From NCBI RefSeq assembly GCF_003575975.1, contig NZ_QQXK01000022.1, positions 1-61,701 on the forward strand: a DNA stretch of 61,701 nt. The letters are read 5' to 3'. Of the stretch, positions 50,143 to 61,694 are shown one piece after another. Under the pieces are notes generated by a model. The model was not told the origin of the DNA, searched no databases, and saw only the letters and a program-made list of their open reading frames with translations. Within the stretch, counting starts at the first letter, position 1, and each line of letters starts with the position of its first letter. Position numbers and translations under genes: made by a program. The DNA is from Galactobacter valiniphilus. Its GTDB lineage: Bacteria > Actinomycetota > Actinomycetes > Actinomycetales > Micrococcaceae.

Positions 50143-52689
50143 TCAGCCGTCTAGGCGGCCGATCCGCGTGACGCGTATCACTGCCTCGCCCGCCTCGTCG
50201 GAGGCGTCGAGGTCGACCTCGGCGTCGAAGCCCCAATCGTGGTCCCCCTCGGGGTCCGCGAAGGCCTGGCGGCAGCGCCACACGCGCTGCCCGTCGGCAC
50301 CCTTGCCCGGGGTGATCGTGACGAGCGCCGGCGACCGGCCACCCGGGCCGTCGTCGAGATCCTCGTGCTCGGCGAAGTAGTCGTCAAGCAGATCGGCCCA
50401 GGCGTCCGCGTCGAAGCCGGCCTCGCCGTCCAGGGCGCCCAGCGCCCGGTCGTCCTCGGCGCCGAAGAGCTTGACGCGGCGGAAGAGCTGATTGCGGACC
50501 ATGACCTTGAAGGCGCGCTCGTGGTCCGTGAGGCGGCTTGGGGCCTTGGCGATCTCCTCGGCGGCATCCTCCGGGGCCTTGCCCGCCGCGAGCGCCTCCC
50601 ACTCGTCCAGCAGGGAGGAGTCGGTCTGCTCGATGATCTCGCCGAGCCACACCACGATGTCCTGGAGGGCGTCGGTGCGGTCCTCCTGGGGGATGGTCTG
50701 GCGCAGCGCCTTGTAGGCGTCGGTGAGGTAGCGCAGGAGCACGCCCTCGGAGCGGGCCAGCTGGTAGTACTGAACGTAGTCGCCAAAATCCATGGCGCGT
50801 TCGAACATGTCCCGCACCACGGACTTGGGCTTGAGCTCCTGGTCGGAGAGCCACGCTGCACCCTGTCGGTACTGCTCGAACGCGGCCTGGAGCTGCTCCT
50901 CGAGCGGGCGGGGCTCCGTGATGAGGTCGAGGCGGGCCATGCGCTCGTTGTACTCGACGCCCTCGGCCTTCATGGCGCCGATGGCCTCGCCCTTGGCCTT
51001 CTTGATCTGCGCGCCGATGACCTGGCGCGGGCTCTCGAGCGTGGCCTCAATGACGGAGAGCACGTCGAGCGCGTGCGAGGGCTCCTCGGGGGAGAACATC
51101 TCGAGGGCCGCGATGGCGAAGCCGGAGAGCGGCTGGTTCAGCGCGAAGTTCTCCTGCAGGGTGACCGTGAGGCGCAGGTGGTTGCCGTAGCGGTCCGGTT
51201 CCGCCGTGCGCTCGACGACGCCCGTGGCGAGGAGCTCGCGGACGATGCCGAGGGCGCGCAGGAGGTGCTCGCGCTGGCGCACGGGCGGCTCGTGGTTCTC
51301 GGTCAGGAGCGTCCGGGCCGCGCGGAAGGAGTCGTCCTCGCGGGCCAGCAGGTTCAGGATCATCGAGTTGGTGACCTTGAAGGAGCTGTTCAGCGGCTCG
51401 GGCGCGGCGTTGACGAGGCGCTCGAACGTCTTCTCCGTCCAGGAGACAAAGCCCTGCGGTGCCTGCTTCTTCTTGACCTGGCGCAGCTTCTTCGCATCGT
51501 CGCCGAACTTGCCGCGCGCCTTGGCCATGGCCTTGGCGTTCTCGATGTCGTGCTCCGGGGCCTGCACCACGACGTCGCCCGCGGTGTCGTAGCCCGCCCG
51601 GCCCGCGCGGCCAGCGATCTGGTGGAACTCGCGCGCCCCGAGGTGTCGCGTGCGGTCGCCGTCGAACTTGGACAGGGCCGTGATGAGCACCGTGCGGATC
51701 GGCACGTTGATGCCCACGCCCAGGGTGTCGGTGCCGCAGATGACCTTGAGCAGGCCGGACTGGGCCAGCTGCTCCACGAGGCGGCGGTACTTGGGGAGCA
51801 TGCCGGCGTGGTGCACGCCGATGCCCTGGCGGACCAGCTTGTTCAGGACCTTGCCGAAGCCGGCCGAGAAGCGGAAGCCGCCGATCAGCTCGCCGATCCG
51901 GTCCTTCTCCTCGCGCGTGCACAGGTTCACGGAAAGCAGCGACTGGGCGCGCTCGATCGCCTCGAGCTGGCTGAAGTGAACCACGTAGACGGGGGCCCGG
52001 TGCGTCTGCACGAGCTCCTCGAGGGTCTCCTGGACGGGCTCGACGCCGTAGTGGTGGTACAGCGGGATGGGCCGCTCGGCGCCGGAGACCGTGACGGTCT
52101 TGCGCCCCGTGCGGCGCGCCAGGTCCTCCTCGAAGAACTCCGTGGGGCCGAGCGTCGCCGAGAGCAACAGGAACTGCGCCTGCGGGAGCGTGATGAGCGG
52201 GACCTGCCAGGCCCAGCCGCGCTGCGGATCGGCGTAGAAGTGGAACTCGTCCATGATCACGGCGCCCACATCGGCGTCCTCGCCGTGGCGCAGGGCCAGG
52301 TTCGCGACGATCTCCGCCGTGCAGCAGATGATCGGGGCGTCGGGGTTGACGGCCGAATCGCCCGTCACCATGCCCACGTTCGTCGCGCCGAAGATCGCGA
52401 TGAGGTCGAAGAACTTCTCGCTCGCGAGCGCCTTGATGGGCGCCGTGTAGTAGCTGCGCTGGCCCCGTGCGAGCGCCACGAAGTGGGCGGCGACGGCGAC
52501 CATCGACTTCCCCGAGCCCGTGGGCGTCGCGAGGATGACGTTGTTGCCCTCCACGAGCTCCATGACGGCCTCGTGCTGGGCGGGGTAGAGGCTCAGCCCG
52601 CGGTCGCTCACCCAGTCGGTGAACGCCTCGTAGGCCGCCTCGGGAAGCTGGGCGGAGGTGACGGTGGGCACGCGATCGGCAAGGTTCAT
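50143..52689 (-). CDS. Ski2-like DEAD/DEAH helicase (DUF3516 type)
   Basis: An 848-residue superfamily-2 helicase. Motif I is ILATPTGSGKSMVAVA, motif II reads DEFHF instead of DEAD or DEVH, motif III is LLSATLGPTEFF and motif VI is [13 protein letters not shown], all as in Ski2/Mtr4-like RNA helicases. The C-terminal 350 residues are an actinobacterial domain of unknown function (DUF3516). A role in RNA processing or decay is likely but unproven. TAGGCT on the minus strand (52705-52700) is a possible -10 ten bases before ATG 52689; GTG 52698 in frame is an alternative start. Confidence 0.9.
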   Translation of the reverse strand: MNLADRVPTVTSAQLPEAAYEAFTDWVSDRGLSLYPAQHEAVMELVEGNNVILATPTGSGKSMVAVAAHFVALARGQRSYYTAPIKALASEKFFDLIAIFGATNVGMVTGDSAVNPDAPIICCTAEIVANLALRHGEDADVGAVIMDEFHFYADPQRGWAWQVPLITLPQAQFLLLSATLGPTEFFEEDLARRTGRKTVTVSGAERPIPLYHHYGVEPVQETLEELVQTHRAPVYVVHFSQLEAIERAQSLLSVNLCTREEKDRIGELIGGFRFSAGFGKVLNKLVRQGIGVHHAGMLPKYRRLVEQLAQSGLLKVICGTDTLGVGINVPIRTVLITALSKFDGDRTRHLGAREFHQIAGRAGRAGYDTAGDVVVQAPEHDIENAKAMAKARGKFGDDAKKLRQVKKKQAPQGFVSWTEKTFERLVNAAPEPLNSSFKVTNSMILNLLAREDDSFRAARTLLTENHEPPVRQREHLLRALGIVRELLATGVVERTAEPDRYGNHLRLTVTLQENFALNQPLSGFAIAALEMFSPEEPSHALDVLSVIEATLESPRQVIGAQIKKAKGEAIGAMKAEGVEYNERMARLDLITEPRPLEEQLQAAFEQYRQGAAWLSDQELKPKSVVRDMFERAMDFGDYVQYYQLARSEGVLLRYLTDAYKALRQTIPQEDRTDALQDIVVWLGEIIEQTDSSLLDEWEALAAGKAPEDAAEEIAKAPSRLTDHERAFKVMVRNQLFRRVKLFGAEDDRALGALDGEAGFDADAWADLLDDYFAEHEDLDDGPGGRSPALVTITPGKGADGQRVWRCRQAFADPEGDHDWGFDAEVDLDASDEAGEAVIRVTRIGRLDG

Positions 52690-52776
52690 GATGGGCACCA
52701 GCCTACGCGGCGCGGCGCGGCCCCGGCGCTGGAGCCACCACGGCCGCCCGGGGTTTCGCCGGCCGCGGTGCCGGCC

Positions 52777-52782
52777 TAACGT
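52777..52782 (+). promoter_or_regulatory. Leaderless -10 element of the Tam-like gene
   Basis: TAACGT ends 7 bases before ATG 52790. Confidence 0.6.
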
Positions 52783-52789
52783 GAGGCCC

Positions 52790-53578
52790 ATGCGATGGGA
52801 TCCGAATCAATACGTGCGCTTCGCCGATCACCGCGAGCGACCCTTCCACGAGCTCGTGGCGCGGGTTGGCGCCGACGACGTGTCAAACGTCGTGGACCTC
52901 GGCTGCGGCCCGGGCACGGCGACGGCCACGCTCGCGCGGCGCTGGCCGGGAGCGGAGATCCTGGGGCTCGACTCCTCGGCCGAGATGATCGAGCGGGCCA
53001 AGGCCCTCGAGACGGAGCGCCTGCACTTCGCCGTCGAGGACGCGCGCGCCGTCGACCTGAGCCAGGCCGACGTCGTGGTGTCCAACGCCATGTTGCAGTG
53101 GCTCCCCGACCACCGTGAGCTGCTGGCCAGGTGGCGGGGCGAACTCAAGCCGGGCGCCTGGCTCGCCTTCCAAGTGCCAGGCAACTTCGGAGCGCCGAGC
53201 CACACCCTCATGCGGGAGGTTGCGGGGCGCCCCCACTGGCGCGAGCGCCTCGCCGGGGTGTTGAGGGGCGGCGAGAGCGTCGACACCCCGGCCGCGTACG
53301 CCCAGGGCTTCGTGGACGCCGGCTGGGAGGTGGACGCGTGGGAGACCACCTACGTGCAGTGGCTGCCCGGCACCGACCCGGTGCTCGAGTGGGTCAGGGG
53401 AACGGGCCTGCGCCCGGTCCTCGACGCGCTCGACGCGGGCGAGGCAGCCGCCTTCGAGGCGGAGTACGGATCCGAGCTGCGCTCCGCCTACCCGGCCTCG
53501 GCCGCGCCGGACGGCTCGGCGCTCACGGCGCTCCCGTTCCGCCGGATCTTCGTGGTCGCCAGGCGGCCCCCGGCCTGA
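52790..53578 (+). CDS. tam: Trans-aconitate 2-methyltransferase
   Basis: A 262-residue SAM-dependent methyltransferase that esterifies trans-aconitate, a toxic by-product of the citrate cycle. The N terminus MRWDPNQYVRFADHRERPF is typical of Tam. The SAM loop VVDLGCGPGTATATLA, the acidic LGLDSSAEMI and the substrate-side VVSNAMLQWLPDH follow. The helical C-terminal half includes the usual YVQWLPG. A leaderless -10 supports ATG 52790. Confidence 0.9.
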   Translation: MRWDPNQYVRFADHRERPFHELVARVGADDVSNVVDLGCGPGTATATLARRWPGAEILGLDSSAEMIERAKALETERLHFAVEDARAVDLSQADVVVSNAMLQWLPDHRELLARWRGELKPGAWLAFQVPGNFGAPSHTLMREVAGRPHWRERLAGVLRGGESVDTPAAYAQGFVDAGWEVDAWETTYVQWLPGTDPVLEWVRGTGLRPVLDALDAGEAAAFEAEYGSELRSAYPASAAPDGSALTALPFRRIFVVARRPPA

Positions 53579-53675
53579 GCGGCCGGGTCCGCCGGGGCTG
53601 GGCAGGGGCCCCGCGCGCCGAACGCACGACGGCGCGGCGGCGCCTTCGTGGGCCCCTCCCGGCCGCGGGCGGAGG

Positions 53676-54320
53676 CTACCAGCCCCGCGCGCGCCAGGCC
53701 CCGAGCTGCGGGCGCTCGGCGCCCAGCGTGGTGCCCTCGCCGTGGCCGGGCAGCACGCGGGCGTCGTCCCCGAAGGCGTCGAAGAGGCGGTCCTCGACGT
53801 CCCCGAGCAGGGAGGCGAAACGCTCGGGATCGTGGTCGGTGTTGCCGACGCCGCCCGGGAAGAGGCTGTCGCCCGTGAAGAGCAGGGTGGCCTCCGGGCG
53901 GCGCAGGACCAGGGCGATAGAGCCGGGCGTGTGCCCGCGCAGGCCGATCACCTCGAGGCGCAGCGGGCCGGAGGCGAGCGTGTCGCCGTGACCCACGGCC
54001 TCGCCGATGCGGACGCCGCGCTGGGACTCGATCGCGGCGACGTCGTCGGCCCCGGCGGCGAGGCGCGCCCCGCTGAAGGCGGGGAGGGCGCGGGTGTGAT
54101 CCCAATGCGCGTGGGTCGTCACGATCAGCAGCTCGCCGGCCTCGCACGTGGCCCCCGCGAGGAGCTCGCGCAGGGCGGGGGCGTCGTCGGCCGCATCGAT
54201 GAGGACCTGCGCGCCGCTGGCCCGATCGCTGATCAGGTAGCAGCGGTTGTCCATCTCCGAGACGGACAGGGCGTGCACGGTCAGGGCATCATCGGAGAAG
54301 ATCTCCACGGGGGAACTCAT
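53676..54320 (-). CDS. MBL-fold hydrolase, glyoxalase II-like
   Basis: A 214-residue metallo-beta-lactamase-fold hydrolase. Zinc ligands: THAHWDH near residue 90, GLRGHTPGSI near 150, FTGDSLFPGGVGNTD near 170 and LPGHGEGTT near 195. The NRCYLI start and ligand set resemble hydroxyacylglutathione or mycothiol-thioester hydrolases; in an actinobacterium the thiol would be mycothiol. Substrate not determined by sequence. The 38-base gap to the divergent GntR-type gene must hold both promoters. Confidence 0.88.
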   Translation of the reverse strand: MSSPVEIFSDDALTVHALSVSEMDNRCYLISDRASGAQVLIDAADDAPALRELLAGATCEAGELLIVTTHAHWDHTRALPAFSGARLAAGADDVAAIESQRGVRIGEAVGHGDTLASGPLRLEVIGLRGHTPGSIALVLRRPEATLLFTGDSLFPGGVGNTDHDPERFASLLGDVEDRLFDAFGDDARVLPGHGEGTTLGAERPQLGAWRARGW

Positions 54321-54358
54321 GCCCCCACGGTAAACCCACCGACACGAAGGAGCCCCCC

Positions 54359-54727
54359 GTGAGCATCCTCGAGGACTTCAGCCCCAGCGAGGACGGCGAG
54401 CCGCCGTATCGGCAGGTGCGCCGGGCCATCGCTGCGGGCATCGCCTCCGGTGAGATCGCCGTGGGGGAGAAGCTGCCCAGCGTGCGCGCCCTCGCTGCCC
54501 AGCTCGGCCTCGCCGCCAACACGGCGGCCAAGGTCTACAAGGAGCTCGAGGAAGCAGGGCTCGTGCAGACGCGCGGGCGCAACGGCACGGTGGTGACCGG
54601 GCGCGGGGCGAGCGTCCCCGCCAAGGTGCTGGGCGCCGTCGAGCGGCTGGCCCAGCTGGCGCACGAGGCGGGCATGGAGGACGACGCCGTGCTAGGGCTC
54701 GTCCGGGCCGCGCTCGCGGGGCGGTAG
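54359..54727 (+). CDS. GntR-family regulator, YtrA-type
   Basis: A 122-residue short GntR regulator with only the winged-helix domain (PPYRQVRRAIAAGIASGEI, KLPSVRALAAQLGLAANTAA, VYKELEEAGLV) and a 45-residue helical tail, lacking a ligand domain. YtrA-type members usually control adjacent transport or envelope genes; the neighbours here are a SRPBCC protein (5 bases downstream) and the divergent MBL hydrolase. AAGGAG at 54345-54350 is 8 bases before GTG 54359. Confidence 0.92.
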   Translation: MSILEDFSPSEDGEPPYRQVRRAIAAGIASGEIAVGEKLPSVRALAAQLGLAANTAAKVYKELEEAGLVQTRGRNGTVVTGRGASVPAKVLGAVERLAQLAHEAGMEDDAVLGLVRAALAGR

Positions 54728-54732
54728 GCGTC

Positions 54733-55179
54733 GTGCGCGGCTTCGAGCTCGTCACGCACCTGCCCGTTCCCGTGCGGGCCGTGTTCGATGCCTCGCTGAG
54801 CATCGACGCGCACCTGGGTTCCATGCGCTTCTCGCGCGAGCGGGCCATCGCCGGCGTGACGAGCGGGACGATCGGGCTGGGGGAGAGCGTCACGTGGCGG
54901 GCGTGGCACTTCGGGGTGCCGTTCACGATGACCTCGGTCATCAGCGAGCTCGAGGAGCCCCTGCGCTTCGTCGACCAGCAGCTCAAGGGGCCCTTCGGCT
55001 CCTTCCGCCACGAGCACCTCTTCGTCCCGGCGGGCGGCGGGACGCGCATGATCGACCGGATTCAGCTCGCCTCGCCGTTCGCCGGCGCCCTCGCCGAACC
55101 CGTGCTCTTGGTCCCGTACCTGCGCCACCTCATCCGGGTGCGCAACCGCTTCCTGCTGCGTTCGCTCTTGGCTGGATGA
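54733..55179 (+). CDS. SRPBCC-family protein
   Basis: A 148-residue START-like (helix-grip) protein: [20 protein letters not shown] at the N terminus, the central strands [17 protein letters not shown] and [18 protein letters not shown], and a C-terminal helix ending in [12 protein letters not shown]. The fold binds hydrophobic ligands; no specific function is known. Five bases after the regulator gene, so probably one transcript. The start GTG 54733 fits the family. The decayed SRPBCC gene at 5657-5882 is a different subfamily and not a copy of this one. Confidence 0.82.
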   Translation: MRGFELVTHLPVPVRAVFDASLSIDAHLGSMRFSRERAIAGVTSGTIGLGESVTWRAWHFGVPFTMTSVISELEEPLRFVDQQLKGPFGSFRHEHLFVPAGGGTRMIDRIQLASPFAGALAEPVLLVPYLRHLIRVRNRFLLRSLLAG

Positions 55180-55213
55180 GAGCTGCATGACGGTTCCTGT
55201 CGGGGGTGAGCAC

Positions 55214-55219
55214 TAGACT
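55214..55219 (+). promoter_or_regulatory. Leaderless -10 element of uvrA
   Basis: TAGACT ends 7 bases before GTG 55227. This decides the uvrA start over the in-frame GTG at 55206. Confidence 0.65.
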
Positions 55220-55226
55220 CGCGCAC

Positions 55227-58109
<2,883 letters not shown>

Positions 58110-58201
58110 GCCCGCCCGGCGGCGCGCCGCCGCGACACGACTGCATGCCCCAAGCGGCATGGATAGGGGGCGGCGCGCATGCCGGTGGCAGAATGCCACC
58201 C

Positions 58202-58897
58202 GTGGTGTTCCCCCGTACCCGCCAGTATCCGCGCGCCGTTCTCTTCGACCTGGACGGCACCCTTGTCGACCCGGCCGGCGGCATCACGCGCGGCATCGAG
58301 CACGGACTGCTGGCCAACGGCCTGCCCGTTCCGGCGCCCGAGGTCCTCGAGGAACTCGTGGGCCCGCCGCTCGCGCTCGGCCTCGAGGAGGTCGCCGGCG
58401 TGCCCGCCGACGCCATCCCCGCCGTCGTGCGCGACTACCGGGCCTGGTATCGCGAGCAGGGCATCGCCCTGTCCGTCGTCTACCCCGGCATCCGCGAGGC
58501 CCTCGCTGGGCTCAAGGACGCCGGTGTGGCCGTGGCGGTCGTGACCTCCAAGCCCACGCAGCTCGCGCACACCCTGCTGGCCCACCACGGCCTGGCCGAC
58601 GCCTTCGAGGTCATCGTCGGCACGAGCGAGGACGAGACCGCGGCTCCGGCCCCGGGCGGGGCCAAGGACCACCTGCTGCGCGAGGCGGCCGCGACCCTCG
58701 GGGTCGAGCCGTCCGAATGCACCATGGTGGGGGATCGCCGTTTCGACATTTTGGCCGCCAAGGCCACCGGCGCGCGGTCGCTCGGGGCAGGATGGGGTTT
58801 CGCCCCCGCGGACGAGCTGGCCACGGCCGGCGCCGACGCGGAGATCGCCGAACCACACCAGCTCCTGGGTGCCCTGCTCCTGACGGAGGAAGCATGA
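58202..58897 (+). CDS. HAD-family phosphatase, phosphoglycolate phosphatase-like
   Basis: A 231-residue HAD hydrolase with motif I VLFDLDGTLVDP (nucleophile Asp), a helical cap (about 30-95), motif II VVTSKP, the Lys region GGAKDHLL and motif IV MVGDRRFDILAAKATG. It fits the Gph-like group that clears phosphoglycolate made during DNA repair, which suits its place behind uvrA, but PpaX-like activity is also possible. GTG 58202 follows CAGAAT (58189-58194) by 7 bases; GTG 58205 is equally possible. Stop overlaps the plsC start (ATGA). Confidence 0.88.
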   Translation: MVFPRTRQYPRAVLFDLDGTLVDPAGGITRGIEHGLLANGLPVPAPEVLEELVGPPLALGLEEVAGVPADAIPAVVRDYRAWYREQGIALSVVYPGIREALAGLKDAGVAVAVVTSKPTQLAHTLLAHHGLADAFEVIVGTSEDETAAPAPGGAKDHLLREAAATLGVEPSECTMVGDRRFDILAAKATGARSLGAGWGFAPADELATAGADAEIAEPHQLLGALLLTEEA

Positions 58898-59559
58898 GAA
58901 TCGATCCGCTGAAGGCCGTCGCGGCCACCCTCATCAAGACGGTGCTGCGTCCCACGGTGACGGGCCTGGAGAACGTGCCCAAGGAGGGCGGCTTTGTCGT
59001 CGCCTCCAATCACCTCTCCTTCTTCGACTCCGTCATCATCCAGGCGCTCATGCCGCGCAAGGTGAGCTTCTTCGCCAAGGCCGAGTACTTCACGACGCCC
59101 GGCATCAAGGGCCGCTTCATGAAGGCCTTCTTCACGGGCGTCGGTTCCATCCCCGTGCAGCGCGGCGAGCAGGCGGCCTCCGTGGCGGCGCTCGACCAGC
59201 TCGTCGAGATCCTGGACAAGGGCGACGGCGTGGGCATCTACCCCGAGGGCACCCGCTCGCGCGACGGCCTGCTGTACCGCGGCCGCACAGGCGTGGGCTG
59301 GCTCGCGCTGACGACGGGTGTGCCCGTGGTGCCGGTGGGCCTCATCGGCACCGACAAGCTGCAGCCGGCCGGTTCCAACCGGATCCGTTTGCACCGCTTC
59401 ACGATGCACATCGGCGAGCCCCTGCACTTCGATCACCCGGGCGCCAAGCACCCCCTGCCGATGCGCCGCAAGGTCACCGACGAGATCGTCGACGCCATCG
59501 CCGAGCTCTCGGGCCAGGAACGCGCGGCCGGCTACAACCAGTCGCCGAGCGTCGAGTAG
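58894..59559 (+). CDS. plsC: 1-acyl-sn-glycerol-3-phosphate acyltransferase
   Basis: Adds the second acyl chain to make phosphatidic acid at the membrane. The 221-residue protein has the catalytic HX4D motif in VASNHLSFFDSV (near residue 42), GSIPVQRGE for phosphate binding, and YPEGTRSRDG (near 118). One N-terminal hydrophobic stretch may anchor it. It overlaps the HAD gene by 4 bases, an operon seen in related genomes. Confidence 0.93.
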   Translation: MRIDPLKAVAATLIKTVLRPTVTGLENVPKEGGFVVASNHLSFFDSVIIQALMPRKVSFFAKAEYFTTPGIKGRFMKAFFTGVGSIPVQRGEQAASVAALDQLVEILDKGDGVGIYPEGTRSRDGLLYRGRTGVGWLALTTGVPVVPVGLIGTDKLQPAGSNRIRLHRFTMHIGEPLHFDHPGAKHPLPMRRKVTDEIVDAIAELSGQERAAGYNQSPSVE

Positions 59560-59625
59560 CGCTCACCCACACCGCCCGACGACGGCGCGCGCCCTGGGCA
59601 CCGTGGGGCCGTCGCCCCGGCGCGA

Positions 59626-59631
59626 TAGGGT
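59626..59631 (+). promoter_or_regulatory. Leaderless -10 element of uvrC
   Basis: TAGGGT ends 7 bases before ATG 59639. No ribosome site precedes the ATG. Confidence 0.65.
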
Positions 59632-59638
59632 TTCAGGC

Positions 59639-61546
59639 ATGCCGGATCCAGCCTCCTATCGCCCCCGTACGGGAGAGATTCCCACCGATCCGGGCGTGTA
59701 CCGCTTCAGGGACCCCCACGGCCGCGTCATCTACGTCGGCAAGGCCAAGAACTTGCGCCAGCGCCTGACCTCGTACTTCCAGGATCCGCGCCACCTCACG
59801 CCCAAGACGCGCACCATGGTCACCACCGCCGGGAGCGTCGAATGGACCGTGGTGGCGAGCGAGCAGGAGTCCCTGCAGCTCGAATTCACGTGGATCAAGG
59901 AATTCGCGCCGCGGTTCAACATCATGTTCCGCGACGACAAGACGTATCCGTACCTGGCGGTGACGATGGGGGAGACCTACCCCCGGGCGCTCGTCATGCG
60001 CGGGGACAAGCGCAAGGGCACCAAGTACTTCGGCCCGTTCTACCCGGCCAAGGCCGTGCGCGAGACGCTGGATACGGTCCTGCGCGTCTTCCCCGTCCGC
60101 TCGTGCTCGGCCGGCGTCTTTAACCGGGCGCAGCGCAGCGGCCGACCGTGCCTGCTCGGCTACATCGGCAAGTGCGCCGCGCCCTGCGTCGGCCGGATCT
60201 CGCCCGAGGAACACCGCGAGCTGGCCCAGGAGCTGTGCGACTTCATGGGAGGTGACGGGCAGCGTTTCATCCGCGAGCTCGAGCGCCGCATGGGCGCCGC
60301 CGCTGCGGAGATGGACTACGAGGCGGCGGCCCGCCACCGCGACGACATCGCGGCGCTGCGTCGCGTGTTCGAGCGCAACGCCGTGGTGCTGGACGAGAGC
60401 GTCGACGCCGACATCTTCGGCGTGGAGGAGGACGATCTCGAGGCGGCGGTCCAGGTCTTCCACGTGCGCGGCGGCCGCATCCGCGGCCAGCGCGGCTGGG
60501 TCATGGAGAAGGTCGAGGACGTCTCGCTCGAGCAGTTGCTCGAGCAACTGCTGCAGCAGGTCTACGGCGAGATGGACGACGCCACGCGGATCCCGCGCGA
60601 GGTGCTGGTCCCCGAACTGCCGGAGGACGCCGAGGCGCTCACGGGATGGCTCGCCGAACGCCGCGGGGCCAAGGTCAAGCTCAAGGTGGCACAGCGCGGG
60701 CCCAAGAAGGAGCTCGCCGGCACGGTGCAGGAGAACGCCCGCCAGGCCCTCGCCCTGCACAAGGCGCGCCGGGCTGGCGACGTCACGGTGCGCTCGGCCG
60801 GCCTGCAGCAGATCCAGGACGCGCTCGGCCTGCCCGAGCCGCCGCTGCGCATGGAGGGCTACGACAACTCCCACGTCTCCGGCACCAATGTGGTCGGGTC
60901 CATGGTGGTGTTCGAGGACGGCCTGCCGAAGAAGAGCGATTACCGGCGCTTCAAGGTCACGGGCGAGGCGGCGAGGGACGACACCTCCTCGATGTACGAC
61001 GTCATCTCCCGGCGCTTCCAGTACTACCTCGAGGAGCTCGCGGGCGAGGACGAGCTCAGCTCGGGCGAGGTGAGCGCCGAGGCGGCGACGCCCGCCCGCT
61101 TCTCCTACCCCCCGAGCCTCGTGGTGGTGGACGGCGGCCCGCCGCAGGTCGCGGCGGCCCAGCAGGCGCTCGACGACCTCGGCATCACGGAGATCTCCGT
61201 GGTGGGCCTGGCCAAGCGCCTCGAGGAGGTGTGGGTGCCCGGCGACGAGTTCCCCGTGATCCTGCCGCGCGATTCAGAGGGCCTGTACCTGCTCCAGCGC
61301 CTGCGCGACGAGTCTCACCGGTTCGCCATCACCTTCCACCGCGAACGCCGCGGCAAGTCGATGCTGACGTCCGTGCTCGACGACGTGCCCGGGCTGGGCC
61401 CGGCCAAGAAGGCCGCGCTCCTGAAGCACTTCGGCTCGGTCAAGAAGATGAAGGCTGCGACGCTCGAGGAGCTCGGCGAGGTCAAGGGCGTGGGGCCCAG
61501 GCTCGCCACCGCCGTTTTCGCGGCGTTGCACGACGACGCGGCCTGA
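59639..61546 (+). CDS. uvrC: Excinuclease ABC subunit C
   Basis: Dual-incision nuclease of nucleotide excision repair. The 635-residue protein has the N-terminal GIY-YIG nuclease (PGVYRFRDPHGRVIYVGKAKNLRQR), a Cys-rich region (LGYIGKCAAPCVG), a UVR helix pair that binds UvrB (MDYEAAARHRDDIAALRRV), the RNase H-like second nuclease (YDNSHVSGTNVVGSMVVFEDG with catalytic Asp and His; VVVDGGPPQVAAAQ), and a C-terminal (HhH)2 DNA-binding domain (DVPGLGPAKKAALLKHFGS; VKGVGPRLATAV). The YDNSH core reads Asn where many UvrC have Ile. Confidence 0.97.
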   Translation: MPDPASYRPRTGEIPTDPGVYRFRDPHGRVIYVGKAKNLRQRLTSYFQDPRHLTPKTRTMVTTAGSVEWTVVASEQESLQLEFTWIKEFAPRFNIMFRDDKTYPYLAVTMGETYPRALVMRGDKRKGTKYFGPFYPAKAVRETLDTVLRVFPVRSCSAGVFNRAQRSGRPCLLGYIGKCAAPCVGRISPEEHRELAQELCDFMGGDGQRFIRELERRMGAAAAEMDYEAAARHRDDIAALRRVFERNAVVLDESVDADIFGVEEDDLEAAVQVFHVRGGRIRGQRGWVMEKVEDVSLEQLLEQLLQQVYGEMDDATRIPREVLVPELPEDAEALTGWLAERRGAKVKLKVAQRGPKKELAGTVQENARQALALHKARRAGDVTVRSAGLQQIQDALGLPEPPLRMEGYDNSHVSGTNVVGSMVVFEDGLPKKSDYRRFKVTGEAARDDTSSMYDVISRRFQYYLEELAGEDELSSGEVSAEAATPARFSYPPSLVVVDGGPPQVAAAQQALDDLGITEISVVGLAKRLEEVWVPGDEFPVILPRDSEGLYLLQRLRDESHRFAITFHRERRGKSMLTSVLDDVPGLGPAKKAALLKHFGSVKKMKAATLEELGEVKGVGPRLATAVFAALHDDAA

Positions 61547-61634
61547 GCCCCTTGGGCCGCGCGGCGGCCCCGCGCGGCTAGGTGTATTGCCCCGGCAGGT
61601 TAGGTACGTCTTCGGCGGGGCGGCGTGACATGAG

Positions 61635-61694
61635 GAAGACCTCCGGGTGAGGTGTGGAGCTATCTAGGAACCAGCTCTCACCACGGAGGTCTTC
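61635..61694. repeat. Imperfect inverted repeat at the window edge
   Basis: GAAGACCTCCGGGTGAG (61635-61651) and its near-complement CTCACCACGGAGGTCTTC (61677-61694) can pair with one bulge, with a further GAGCT/AGCTC in the loop. It ends immediately before an ATG. It could be an mRNA structure covering the GGAGG ribosome site, or part of the left end of an insertion sequence. Confidence 0.5.

Noticed and set aside
54733..55179. Intact SRPBCC gene as the functional copy of the broken one at 5657-5882
   Set aside because: The N-terminal motifs and lengths differ ([11 protein letters not shown] versus VLNVHRRVLPVPV with a GGHGPVRY block), so they are different subfamilies.
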